Part shown: in pieces, positions 1-49,525 of the stretch
Layout: every line of letters begins with the position of its first letter
How positions within the stretch are numbered: the first letter of the stretch is position 1
Source: Ciona savignyi
Taxonomy: Eukaryota > Chordata > Ascidiacea > Phlebobranchia > Cionidae
Reading direction: 5' to 3'
Assembly (NCBI GenBank): GCA_000149265.1
Contig: CH002502.1
Location: forward strand, 215,722 to 279,721
Length of the DNA stretch: 64,000 nucleotides
The notes under the pieces: generated by a model
Seen by the model: the letters and a program-made list of their open reading frames with translations, nothing else
What the model was told of the DNA's origin: nothing
The model's database searches: none
Translations under genes and position numbers: made by a program

Positions 1-20
1 GATAATCAGCCAGAAGAAAG

Positions 21-235
21 GATGGGATATTTATGTTAATCCTAGTGAATGGGAAAACCAAGGGGATTAACACACGGACAATTGTCAGATCACCTCGCGC
101 CAACTCGGGTTACCGGAGCTATTGCAGTGTGTTGTATATGATAGACATGTTTAATACGTTAGAATCCATCATTCCGCTCGGTTTCGGCAATGGGTGGACC
201 ATTGCCTTGCCCAAGGACACATTGCTAAAGGACAC
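21..235 (-). mobile_element. tRNA-derived SINE copy, diverged, in GOT1 intron
   Basis: Shows the reverse complement of the SINE body repeated throughout the window: a GGATA-like tail, 'gaatgggaaaaccaagg', 'ttaccggagctattgcagtg' and 'cttgcccaaggacac'. The tRNA-like head is degraded. It lies in the intron after the last visible GOT1 exon. Confidence 0.75.
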
Positions 236-289
236 ATACAAACCCAACCCCTATAGAAGCTCGAGCCCACATATGACCCCACCACATCA

Positions 290-3127
<2,838 letters not shown>

Positions 3128-3199
3128 CTTGGGCAGCCGTGATTACAGAAAAGAAAAAAATCGTCAGCTTGTACCTGAAAAAAATATTCACATAGAGGA

Positions 3200-3512
3200 T
3201 GATATATAGGTTTATCCCTGTGAGTGGGAAAACAAAGGGGGTTAACACACGGGCAATCGTCAGATAACCTCGCGCCTACCGTCCGGTTACTGCAGCTATT
3301 GCAATGTGTGTTGTATATGATAGACACTTATGATAGGTTGTATAATTGAGACATTCCATCATTTGGTCGAACCCATTAATCCGCTGGTTTCAGGCAATGT
3401 CCAATAAGTGCCTTATCTAAGGACACAACCGACTTGCTAGCAAACAGTTTTGAACCTAAAAGCCTTCCATTGAAAGGCGACGCACTAACCAACTGAGCTA
3501 ATCGGATGGATA
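3200..3512 (-). mobile_element. Near full-length tRNA-derived SINE
   Basis: Minus-strand copy lying just upstream of the GOT1 start. It runs from a 'gtttatccctgtgagtggg' tail side through 'ttgcaatgtgtgttg' to the tRNA-like head 'cgacgcactaaccaactgag'. Read on the minus strand the head has A-box and B-box like words. Confidence 0.8.
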
Positions 3513-3984
3513 CTGATTTTATGTTAGAAAATCTAGATTCAAGTGTCAGTTTATAGTTCACTCTAAGTTTATTTTTTAAATTATGCCAACATCTAATTGA
3601 ATTAAATATTATTTATTGCCTGGTTAAATAAGTTTCACTAAAGCATTTAGAGTGGCAAGGTGTTTAGTTAAAACTATCCTTCCAAATAATAACACCAAGT
3701 TATCGTATTAACGTATAAGTTACGGTACTCATATTGCTAATATACTAAGCGTTAGAATTTTATTCTGTCTATTTTGATAGATTTTTCAACATTTGATAAT
3801 CTGTTGTGATACCATACGATCTGCAAAATGTTTGCTATAATATAGCAGCTGCATAATGCAAGGTCATCCCAAAGTTTGTTAATTAAAAAGTAGGGAATTT
3901 CGCCTAAGACCGCGCTGCCAAGGTTACTCGGGTATACAGTATGTAAAATTGACTTGAATTGCCGGAAACGCAAAAGGTTGTTGT

Positions 3985-4085
3985 GACCAAATGGTTAGCC
4001 CGACCGATCTAAATACCGATCTGTATATAAAAATGGTCTTGACCAAAAGGCCATCGTGGGTTCAAAACTTGGCCCGGTAAAAAAG
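3985..4085 (+). mobile_element. Second tRNA-like short repeat (family 2)
   Basis: The motif 'gaccaaatggttagcccgac' followed by 'ataaaaatggtcttgacc' and 'gtgggttcaaaacttggccc' looks like a tRNA-derived head with A-box and B-box words. Related sequence recurs at about 7195-7250 and 27462-27560 ('taaaaatggtctta', 'gggcccggtaaaaaaa'). It differs from the main SINE family. The tRNA of origin could not be named. Confidence 0.5.
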
Positions 4086-4524
4086 AAATTCCGGAATTGC
4101 GCGTTTTAGTTTCAGTTTAGTTTCAGTTTATTTATTTTTCCCCCAGTTTTTAAAAATGGCAAACAAATATATATAATCACGATACAGGAACGGGAAAAGA
4201 CGGCAAAACGAACAGTCGTTAAAACACGTCAGTAAAAAAGGATATAAATTAATGAATATAGCGGACGCGGCCGCCAAACGTTTTGTTATGTTTGTGCATC
4301 GCGATCTCCATGGTGATTGAAATACCACGAAATTGTTTAATTCGATAGAATAATTTTGACTGCCATATGAATTCACGGGGTCCCGGTGACTTTTACTAAG
4401 TGGACCAAGGACACATCCAACCAGCGATACTTTCAGGTGTCATAGGACGATTCCATTGTGAGAAAATAAATTAAGGTTATATATTAACCCCGTGTGGTTT
4501 CAATCCCTCGGTTTTTGGATAGGA

Positions 4525-4805
4525 ATGAAAAAGGGGGTTTAACGCATTTTCCGTGAATGAGAAAACCAAGGGGGTTAACACACGGGCAGAACACCTCGCG
4601 CCCACCGTCGGGTTACTGGAGCTGTTACAATGTGTTGTGTATGATTCGCACGTTCCTTCAATTTGGTAGAACCCATTAATCCGCTGGGTTCAGGCAATAT
4701 CCATTAAGTTCTCTGCACAAGGACACAACCGACTAGCTAGCGACCAGTTTTGACAACCTTTCGGTTGAAAGGCGTCGCACTAAACCGTCAGACTAACTGG
4801 TCGGG
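4525..4805 (-). mobile_element. Near full-length tRNA-derived SINE
   Basis: Minus-strand copy in intergenic DNA. It carries 'gagaaaaccaagggggttaa', 'cattaatccgctgggttcag', 'cacaaggacacaaccgacta' and the tRNA-like head 'aggcgtcgcactaaaccgtc'. Confidence 0.82.
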
Positions 4806-5414
4806 TTTCAATCTCGTGTAGAAGTCTTTACTAGGTTTAATGACGTGTCATGTTAATCTCGTGGGTTTAATTCCACAATATTGCTTTACTTTACTAAGTG
4901 TCGCATATTTCTTAACACGCTATTATTTTCTGCTTCGCTTTATTTTTATTTATATCTCCCTTCTAAATTTCTTCACTCTAACGAAGAAGTCGATTTTTTA
5001 AGTTTATTTTATAACTGTGAAAGGCGTAGCACGTAAACAAATATATAGTACATATATCAGAAAAAAATATTTGTTTTTCCCCAGTACAATACCACCCTAA
5101 TATTTTTACACTAACTCCGGGTGTAGTTGTTTTGAACAAAAGGGAGAACATTTAATGAACATCATAAAATGTCTCCAAAGAACTATAACCGACAACCGTT
5201 TGGTGTGGAATATAATTTGCTACGGAATACATTTTAAAGCCAACACGTCTTAAGCATTTCCAAAGTGTAATGCTACCATACCGATGATATAACCAAGAAT
5301 ATAGAATAATATTTTGCACAATAGCACCAACAAAATTTTGCTTTAAATTGAAACAGGTCGGGTAAAGATGCAGAACACAAAGAAAGTAATTTAAAATTTA
5401 GCATTCGGATTGGA

Positions 5415-5615
5415 AGGATAGGATAGACAGGATAGGATATTCATCTTTATCCCCGTGAATGGGAAAACCAAGGGGGTTAACACACGGGCAATCGTCAGAT
5501 CACCTCGCGCGCATCGTCGGGTTACCGGAGCTATTGCAGTGTGTTGGGTATGATAGACACGTTCCTTCAATTTGGTAGAACCCATTAATCCGCTGGGTTC
5601 AGGCAATGTACTAAT
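5415..5615 (-). mobile_element. SINE copy, head-truncated
   Basis: Minus-strand copy with the 'ggataggatagacaggatag' tail, then 'gggaaaaccaagggggttaa' and 'ttcaatttggtagaaccc'. It stops at 'ttcaggcaatgt' without the tRNA-like head, as expected of a 5'-truncated insertion. Confidence 0.8.
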
Positions 5616-7247
5616 AAATGTTAATGGTAAAATCGCAACAGCTGGTAAAAACGTCATCATCAACGTAAATGCAAATTCCAAAAAGTCAACTTCCGTGTGC
5701 AAAGGTGACTTGACCTGACAACTTACATGCTGAATGCATTTCAGCAGTTATTGCTTTAAATAATTTGTTAAGTTCCATTCCCGGCCTTACTCTGTTGTTT
5801 TGTAACTGAGAAAGGCACCGGATGTAGCCTCCATTTTGTTAGGTCCATTATTTAGAAAAGCCCGCGCTAAAGTAAAGTCAGGCTGGTTAGCTTATATAGT
5901 GAAGCGTCCGACTATTAGTCGGAAAATTATTGGATCTAAACTAGTTCACTTGCTTTGAGGTACCTAGCGACTTTTCTTAAAATCGGCAAATTGGTGGATA
6001 AAAAAAATCCTAAAATTAACAACACACTGCAATATTTTTGAAGCGACAATAATGGGCATGAGATAATGTAAAGAATATATTTCAACGGCCTATCTTGACT
6101 GTCTTATTCAGTATATCTACATTATGCTACAATAAACCTACCACCGCGACTCGGGTTGTAGTAATTTGAAACTTGATAGATTTAGGAAACGAAATGTTTC
6201 GAATAATACGAGCTTAAAGCCCGTGTTAGGCCTGAAATGTATAACCACCTTGGGCAGAACTAAAATTAACCTTGGGCCACAAACTATTTTCCGTACTTTT
6301 CTTTTAGATGACATACTAAAACAGCCGACAACACCCAATTTTTATTAGGTTTGTAATAATATCTTTAAGTGCCAGTAAAAAATGAGCAAAATGCTACTGG
6401 TCGGTTGGCTACATCCGCGTACGGCGTTGCATTGCAACCGCATCTCGGCCCGGGCTCGCTTGTAACCTGATATTTGTCATTTGGCGCTGGGCTTTGGTAT
6501 GGAGCCGTGTGCGTAAGCAGGGATGCTTAGAGCTTGCTTTAGAATAATGCGTTTCCCCATAGTTTAGCTAGATTATAGTGAAAAGCTTAAACCTCGTGAA
6601 AACGTGTTAACACTTGTACAGGAATACGGGTTACAACGCTGAGAAACGACTTAGATACAGCTAAGGTTAGGGCGTTTCGCTTAGTGTTAAAAGTTGTTGC
6701 GTGTGCTACCATAAGGTTGGAGTTTCCAGTTTAGTAGAATTTTCTTTTCCCCGTCCTTTTTTCATTTTTCATTAGTTGCGATTTAAAATGGTACTAGATA
6801 TAGTACTGGATCAACGCTATGGCATTATTTTTGGCAATATCTCTGCTAAAATATCAAAGTTCTTTAGTACATCGGAATTAACTGAAAGGCGTAGCATAAT
6901 TTCACATGAAAATAGTCGGACGTGTGCCAATTGTGCCTCATTCGTAATTAGTTGGCTTACCCAGCTGAAAACACAGGAAGTCGCATCTACGTATGTCCGC
7001 GTTTGAACTTTGACGTCATGATATTAATATGCCAATTGAGCTTTATCAATGTGCGATCATGATTGGCGTTTCAGCCAAATCCACCCTTTATGGGAAGGAA
7101 ACCGCTTAACAATCAACCACTCTATTATACCGATCAGCACGACGGTAGTCTGCTAGAGGTGTGGGAATTAAAAATAGGAAAAACACTTGCAACGAAAGGT
7201 GGTTTACGCGGCCGATTTATATACCGATTTTCATACATAAAAATGGT

Positions 7248-7435
7248 CTTAGGATAGGATAGGATAGGACATTCAATTTATTCCCGTGAATGGGAAAACC
7301 AAGGGGGTTATCACACGGGCAATCGTCAGATCACCTCGCGCCCATCGTCGGGTTACCGGAGCTATTGCAGAGTGTTGTATATGATAGACACGTTCCTTCA
7401 ATTTGGTAGAACCCATTAATCCGCTGAGTTCAGAT
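7248..7435 (-). mobile_element. SINE copy, head-truncated
   Basis: Minus-strand copy with the 'aggataggataggataggac' tail, then 'gggaaaaccaagggggttat' and 'acccattaatccgctgagtt'. It ends before the tRNA-like head. It abuts a fragment of the second tRNA-like repeat (about 7195-7250). Confidence 0.8.
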
Positions 7436-8854
7436 TGAACACACATGGTGGGCTTGAATATTATCCCGGTGGAATTATATAAATGAATAGTAACTATTAG
7501 GACCAGCTTATCAAGGGGCAACTTGCATTTAAATTGACAACAGAAAGGGCTACTCTGCAGTGTAGCTGATTGAACCTGACCCTGATACAAAACGCAGCTA
7601 CAAATGACAGTTGGTCGCCCTTGAATTATGTGTACACCACCAAGTATTCTTGTGTCCACTTCATGTGAATATAACAGTCACAAAACTAAAGTTTATAAAA
7701 CTAAGAAATAATAAAAAAAAACTGTGATCGCCTTATAAATGGCTCATCTTGATAAACAAGATAGATGTCTGATAAGTCCCATTTTTTGAAAGAAATTAAT
7801 CGTACTTGTTTGAACATTAAGATGTTGTTATTGACTCGTACTAAAAAGCCTAAATACTAGTCGCATTTGTATAAACCAAACCGGTTGGGTAGTGCGCATT
7901 CACCGTGGAATAACACTGTTAATTCCACTAACATAACGAGGATTAGTCTGATTGTTCTGCAGTGGTAACATTATATCCCCCAGGTTTTACCACAAACTTC
8001 TCATTCACGTTCTATCAACGGAAATGACATCAGTTTACTAATGCACAGAGTCAAGGTTTAAATCACGTTCATACAACGCTTATACATTTACAAGGCTGGA
8101 ATGTTTAGGTGTATAGTATATGCCCATTACTATTAACTATGACAATCGAGTATTCACAGATAGTCAATGCATCCCAAGAAAAATATGTTTAAGATAATGA
8201 AACCAAACAAGATTTTCTACACAAGACAAGGCTTATTTTTATGGTGTTCCTGGTTTATTCAAAATGCTGATAATATTACGAGTAAAACTCTCGCCATAAT
8301 TGAGATTGTTTACGTTTGAATGTTGCGACTTTGTAAATAGCGGAAATCGGTCCACACTACGCTTGGTTTAGTACTAACAGAAGCAACGCCGCATTGACTC
8401 ATTTTCAGTAAATTGATTGAACAAGTTAGCTTAGGGGAAATGCCCATACTAAGCATGAATGGGGTTAAAAAATTATATGTGTCAGATTATATAAAAGATT
8501 TAATAATCACAAAGTCAGAATACTTGTAATCCTTAGGAAGTTTACTCCGATTTACAATCAATAATACTGCAGTTAATTTAGGCAGCCTATGGTTGCATTT
8601 CTAGATGATAGTGCGACTCGCATACACTAAAGATCATAATATTTTTTATCTTTATGTCTTCTGCTTAGGTCTATCTATTTATTATATCTAAATGATTTAT
8701 ATTTTAGAATAATATTGATGTTGCTTGTGAATTGAGATTTTAGTTGAAGCACGGTTAGGAATGTGAAATTGCCGTCGTCATATCCATCCACTTCGGCTGG
8801 TTGAAGAATCAAATTTTGAATTTTCACTCTAAAAGTTTAATTTCCAATTCCAAA

Positions 8855-42789
<33,935 letters not shown>

Positions 42790-42802
<13 letters not shown>

Positions 42803-44884
42803 TGATGTCATATAGTGATGTCATATGTATGACGTCATAACATACGTAGAGTGATGTTGTGTAACGTCACAACATGTATTGTGTAGTAGCACGACATGGT
42901 TGGCGCCATACACGTAGCTCCACATTCTGCCAAGATCCTGTTATAATTAATTGGTCGTCAGTGTTAAAACTTTATTTAAAGATTATTAAAAATTGTCATT
43001 GTGACATGGTTAAAATAATTTCAACGCCTTACTAACAGGGTGCTTAAAGTAACGAACCATTTCTTGGTTTTCTTGTCTGTTTGCAAACGCATCTGATAAT
43101 ACGGTTTTATATATAAACAAGTAACTATGCGTTGATGTTGACCGGTCATTTCACGTTCCTTACTGCCCAGTCTGTTTTGTATAAGTTTCATTTGAACTTA
43201 ACCTGACGCCTTCAACGAGACTACTGTTGTAGCCTGTATACATGGAGTTGTCTTCTTTACCGCACTGTTTCTGCATGTGAACTATTGTGTTGTCCAAATG
43301 AAAATTTCTAGAAGTAAATTTAAATACAAAATTTGTTAAGCTAGTATTTCTCCGTAGATTTGATCAGGAGTGGGAACAATGCAGTTTACACAAGTTATAT
43401 CCAAGCCAATATCAGCAAAATGGGTAGAAGCCATTTTGCTAATATTGGCTTGCACATTAATTGTGTTTGAATACCAGGTTTAACCCAGTATGTTTCTTGA
43501 CTGGTTATTTTACAAACGGTGCTGAAATTTGTTATGGTTTTATCGTAACGACATTTTGTTATTTAAAAAAAGTTCTTTTATCAGTCACGCAAACATTTGG
43601 CCACGCAGCCGTTTCCTTGGACTTACTATATCTGAACTGTTGCGGTGTATTGCATAATAGAGAAAAAAATTTTACAAAGACGTAACCTAACAGTTCGCGA
43701 CCAGTTTCTAAACCTAAACCATTCGCCTTAAAGCCGACACACACACACTTACCTCATGGGTTATTTGGCCAACGTATTCACTGCTTTACTTTGCCTGTAT
43801 CCAGTGATAATGTTTTAACATTTGTGCAGCGTAACTTTCATGAAGGAGTGGGTCCAGTTTAACTTAAGCTTTTGGTGGTCTATTTACCCACAATCTTGCT
43901 TTTAATGTCTATTTTAATTATTTTATTATGGCAGTGGTTTATATAAAAAGCGTCAACCCAAAAAAAGAATGTGGTAGATAATGTAGCTGACTAGATTGTG
44001 GTTACAGGTTTGTGACTTAAGCATGACGATTTCCTTGTTAAAATGCCACCTGCGTGTTCCACCTACAAGTATTGGTTCCTGTCTGGTAATGTATTCTTAT
44101 AACATGATTGTACGTCAATGACAGAAAAGAAATATTTCTGGTTGGTTTTATCCAGTCGAATTAACGCACCTGTTGCGTCAATCCATTCAAATGTTAATTA
44201 ATACCATTTAAGAACGGCTCACTACTGCTTCCACGTACAATAATATGTAGTACGGAAATTAATCATTATTAACTACAATAACAAGCTGCAAGGTGCTACT
44301 GGTAAACAAATCAACAGAAAACGACAAGACAAGAAGCAGGTGAATAAGTATGATTAAACGTTACGTCAAAAGATGTCATAAAGGTGGAAATAGAAATTAA
44401 AGAAACATTAAATGTTGTGTGTAACTCCCCTAAATGTTTCAGTCCTGAAAACATATAAGATTAATAATAATAAGGTCGAACATATAAATAATAAAAAATA
44501 AATAAAATGCAAACTTAGTCAAAATCCTTCACATTATCGTTACATGGTGGCAGTAATCAGTAACAATTTCGGCATTGGAATTGAGCGGCGTTATAGGGAT
44601 GTTAGGGATTTCCGTAGCTTTTATATTTAGGCAATTTAGTACTGGCCGAAGATAGATGAGTATTTAAATCAATAATAATTGGGACATTTTAGATAGAGTT
44701 CCACCCACCGCCCGAATCGCATGATGGTGAAATAGTCCATTACACATGTGATAAATGTGGGTGGAGGGGGACGTCTCGATTTCCTGATAGGATACGTAAT
44801 AACATTGTGTGGTATAGTGGTTCTTATATATATCGTGTTTTATGGTATGCAATCATTCGTTGGCTAACTTTAAATGCGTTGAAA
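42790..44884 (+). repeat. Duplication unit: integrin 3' end plus lectin upstream region (copy 1)
   Basis: Runs from the last integrin codons ('ctcttaaaacgtgatgatgt') through 'cacaacatgtattgtgtagt' and 'catggttggcgccatacac' to lectin gene A. Nearly the same sequence recurs at 53531-55412 before gene B, and in shortened form at 51454-53181 and 60669-61634. It contains the uninterrupted site 'tcatatag' (42808-42815), where the other units carry a hAT-like element. No other gene was seen. It presumably includes the promoter of lectin A. Confidence 0.85.
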
Positions 44885-45570
44885 ATGGATAGAAATTACT
44901 GCAACACTGAAGGCAGTGGTGATGTTTACGAAAGAGAAGTCCGATTTAACGCGGCAAACAATTATGTGAATTTTGCAGATCCAAAAGGTAAATTTGAAAA
45001 TTTAAATATATATATTTTTAATTTTTGATTTATATATTTATAACACAGTAGCCTAAGTATCCTAACTTCTGGCCGAGATGCCCACATACACAAATCAAAT
45101 TATGTTTTCATAGGAAAACAATCTCAACCTGTGGAAAACAAATCAAAGTACAAGAAATACTGGAGAGCGCTTAATTTGTTTGTGATATTACTTTTACTAA
45201 TAATAGCTGTAGTGGGGATTTATTACATTTCGGTGAGTTACTGAATTTCTTTTGAATTCTCTTTAAAAATGTAAAAATTTAAAATGTTTAATTTGCAGAG
45301 ATTCAGCAGCAGTGCAGGTATGTTATTTCTTTCTACATTTCAATATTTTAATTTACTTTATCGCCTCATTTTGTGTAGATGGAATTAATGATTTGTCTAC
45401 AACAACATCTGAATCTTGCTTAGCTCTAAAGAATTCTGGCGTTTCTACGAACGGTTATTATTCCATTCAACCGACTGGCGAAACTGAACCCTTTAAAGTA
45501 AGATGTTGTTCCTATTTGCCTCGCAATTCAGCATTTAAATAAATAGAACAATTAACAATAAGTCTCTTAG

Positions 45571-45738
<168 letters not shown>

Positions 45739-47489
45739 TAGGCTTATCTATGCAATATGTGTGAAATGGTATCTTCTGGTGAATGCACAAGGGGCACTGA
45801 AACGTGGAAATCGTCCTCTCTGTTACTCAAACTGTTATGGTTAGCTGAAGAAACAACACTTCAGTAGTTTTTTGTTTTGATGATGAAATATCAAACTCTT
45901 TGTAGATGGAAGGAACTGGGAGAATATGAACACGTTTGGAAATGTAAAGGAAGCAACTTCAGCTGATTATAAAAACCGTGGCTACTCCAGTATAAAGGTG
46001 TGTTTGTGAAACCGACACTTATTTACTTCCAATCGTGACATGAGTCATAAATATAACTTGGTGCTGTTAATATGTAGTAATAACCACGCATTGCTATTGC
46101 AACAGGCATCTAACCTGATGATTCGTCATGTACCAAACAAGACTCCCGTGGACGAATCAAAATCTCGCGCGAGCTTAGAATACCACACCAGCAACAACTT
46201 CCTTACCAAATATGGCGGAAACCTGTACACAACCTACACACAACATTATCCGATGAATCCAAAGACAACGGGTTTGTTTATAATACATTATGCACTTGCA
46301 AGGTTTTTTAAGTGATATGGGTTTTCCGTATTTATTCCATTTTTATCTTGATTTTAAATTACTTTCAGTGAGCTATCCAAGAAATATTGGTAAGATGGCT
46401 GACTCGATTGAGAGCATCTCAAGCAACCTGACCTCATCGATTCCTGACTTTTATAAATACGAGTATGGAAGTGGTAGTAATCGTCTACAAAATGGTGGAA
46501 GCAACATGTTCACCAACTATGGCATGCAGGTTGGTGACATCACAAAATATTTGATAACGTTGGTTTTATAGGGTTAATAACCAACCATGTCGTATTAAGC
46601 AAGTCAAACTATCAACTGGAAAACACAGAGCTACTAATAAGTACCAACTTATAGTAGACGTTAACCAATTATTTTCTCAATCTCTCTAATGCAAACTAAC
46701 TTTACAAAAAGGTACACTTGAAATTCTGCCACAGGAAGTTCAAAAGTAACGCTTGGAACTGCAACATAAACCAAAACCCTCCAAATTTAACTTAAAACTT
46801 TTAAGCTGGTATATTTTATTCCTTTTGATATGACTGATTCTCTAAAGAACAGTCAATAAAGTAACCATTTATACAAACACCATACGTCTTGTTTTCATGC
46901 TTAATCACTCCAACCGTATACCCTGGGCCAGTGATAGTCTTAATATGCATTCTGTTTGTACAAGCAAATCCCAGCTTATATAAAACGGTTGTTAACCCCA
47001 TCTTTAAGCATCAACAGCCATAAAGGCTACACATTGCAAGAAATGATGACACATTCTAAAACTGCCTTGCGTTGCAAGGACAATCGGGTTTCATAATACG
47101 TACCTTCATTTTTTAAAAACACAAACAGTTTTAACATGAAAACTAACCGCTACGATACAATAATATTAAAGCAAACTGTCAAATGTGTTACACATATATG
47201 CCTTCTATATCGGACAAATGCATGAGCAGATAAATAATATTTAAGAACATAAGCGTGCAAATTTATCGTTTTATTCTTTTTTTTTAAATTTGTTATCCAC
47301 CTTAAGTTTACCCACGACTTAAGTTATATATTACTTAATTATCTAATACTATTCTATAACTAACTAGGGGTATGTTAAGTGAGACTTCCTTTAAAATTCT
47401 CTCATATTCAAAAACAGAATGTGCACCCATATTCCGTGTGATCTGTTGACTACATACTATCTATACGTTATATATTTTTGTTCGATACA

Positions 47490-47770
47490 TTAGTCTGGTG
47501 GTTAAGTGCGTCGCCTTTCAGTCGAGGGGTTACGAAACTGGTCGCTATAGCTAGTCGGTTGTGTCTTTGGGCAGGGTACTTAACGGACATTGCCTGAATC
47601 CAGCGGATTAATGGGTTCTACCAAATTAAAGAACTTTGTGAATCATACATAACACACTGCAATAGCTCCGGTAACACGACGGTGGGCGTAAGGTGATCTG
47701 ACGATTGCTTGTGTGTAAACCCCCTTGGTTTTCCCATTCACGGAGATAAACATGATTATTCTATCCTATT
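47490..47770 (+). mobile_element. Full-length SINE abutting the exon 9 acceptor of lectin A
   Basis: Plus-strand copy: head 'cattagtctggtggttaagt', body 'cggttgtgtctttgggcagg' and 'cacactgcaatagctccggt', tail 'tattctatcctattg'. It ends about 11 bases before the AG at 47780-47781. Copy B lacks it at this place, so insertion followed the duplication. Confidence 0.85.
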
Positions 47771-49424
47771 GTTTTTTGCAGATATACGCATCCTTTTACT
47801 GTGGTTACACCATCATATACGGCAGTGAATACAAGTAAGATTACAATAACTTGAGACAGAATCGTAGAGTTTAAACAATTTTACCAGGTGTCCAGCTCCC
47901 CGAAACGTGGTGACCAGCCGTAAATCCTACCCTTTCATTGCTGTGCAATATTAGGTAACTCAAGGCTTGTATCCGACTTAACAGCTTTTTAGGTTAGTTC
48001 TTCGACTTTGAGTTGCAGATCTGAAACTGATCGCTATAGCTAGTTAAAAATAAATTTTGGAAGGGTATTTACCGGATAATTAAATTAGTGACGTGTGGAA
48101 CTGGTGCAAACAACGGTGAGGGTAATTTGCAATATTATTGTAGCTTATTCCACAACTTAGAAAACATTTTCTTCCTCTGTTCTTTTCAAATATGTTGTTT
48201 GGAAAACTCGATGTCTCATCTTCCATTCAATTGCTATAAAATACATTCAATTGCTTATATATCCGTTTTTATAATCTCGTTAAACCAGACCTATACATTT
48301 GTAGATTCAAAATTATCGATCCAACACCGAATCTGTCCAGCTGTACAATGGGAAAATGACAAATGGCAACTTCGAGCTTCAATACAGAGCTCGATGTGTT
48401 TATGGTGGAAGCATTCCAAGTGTTTGTGACGTTGGGTTTGTTGTCTCTAATACAAAGGTACAGTTAGTACTATGTTAAAAGCAATAATAATAATGTATAA
48501 TGGAGAATGGTATATGCGGTAGACTTTTTAATCCTTGCATCCATTCTTGTTATCTGACAACCAACTATTTCTAACGTTTTATTTGATTTTCCACGTTGAT
48601 AACGAAGGACTGGTTTTCTTCTTCACCCATGACATTGACTGAAGGAACCCTCATATATTCAAGTTACTATTATTACTACATTTATCTCAACAACTATCCA
48701 AGAAACGTTGTGTTTGGTTACACCATGTTGTCGAGGTAAGTCGATGCAGATTTCAAAATGAGGATTGCAATGTTTATTCCCGATGATGGGAAAAACAATA
48801 AATCGCAAAATAGAATTCAGACTATATACGCACGGCAATATTTTATTTAGTATTACTGAGAATGCAGCGCATAGTAACGCGGGTGGTGGCATATATTGTA
48901 CGTTACAAACACAACAATATAAAGCAAAGATGTACGCCGAGATAAGACTACTTTGACGCCTATTTTAATTGTAGGAATTGACCGGCGTTTTCAATACAAA
49001 GGGCGGTGTACTCGTCGTAATAACGACGCAAATTACTTTTTAGCATAAAATAGGTCGTTCACATACGTGTTACACAAACAGAATACGAGAGTATTGTACA
49101 CAAACAGTTATATTAATTCCCGAAAGCATCGATTCACCACAAATGTATTAATTATTATTTTATCATATCAGAACCGCTGGACGTCTTGTAAGCAAAGATC
49201 AACTCACAACAACTCTCGGGAAAATGTTTGACACGTTCAAGAACTACACTTGGCCAGGTAGAAATTTATTCTTATATTGGATACCGATTGTTTGCTTATA
49301 AATAATTTGAACATGTATGGTGTGCTAAACTGGTCCACAGCCGAATAGAAGGCGAGAGCTATTTGTTCTGACAACAAGCCATGTTATAACAACAGCACAT
49401 TTCGTACGTTGTGTTATGTATTTA

Positions 49425-49525
49425 GTTGGCTGTGTCTTATGGTAGGACACTTATTGGCTGGACCCAATGAAATAATTGGTTCTACAAAATTTAAGGAACG
49501 CCTTAGTCACACACAAAACACTATA
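49425..49525 (+). mobile_element. Old SINE remnant shared by lectin copies
   Basis: 'Gttggctgtgtcttatggta', 'cccaatgaaataattggttc' and 'aaatttaaggaacgcc' are a decayed SINE in intron 13 of copy A. The matching remnant is at about 58612-58720 in copy B, so it predates the duplication. Confidence 0.6.

Larger units (their letters stand above)
3128..8854. other. Intergenic region between GOT1 and integrin, no gene recognised
   Basis: The 5.7 kb between two divergently transcribed genes should hold both promoters, but no core promoter motif could be singled out. It contains four SINE copies (about 3200-3512, 4525-4805, 5415-5615, 7248-7435), a copy of a second tRNA-like repeat near 3985-4085, and a copy of the 'cgacagtcgtt' repeat near 4104-4275. 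The open frames here (for example 6166-6348 and 6776-7006) have no recognisable protein family and no splice context. Otherwise nothing was seen. Confidence 0.6.

Noticed and set aside
5391-7659. Minus-strand frames with a shared 'SGLMGSTKLKERVYHTQHTA' sequence, also near 11653 and 29028
   Set aside because: The same peptide recurs because it is a translation of the SINE body, not because it is a protein family.
46816-47001. 61-codon minus-strand frame in lectin A intron 8
   Set aside because: The corresponding intron of copy B lacks it and no family match was seen. It is treated as intronic noise.
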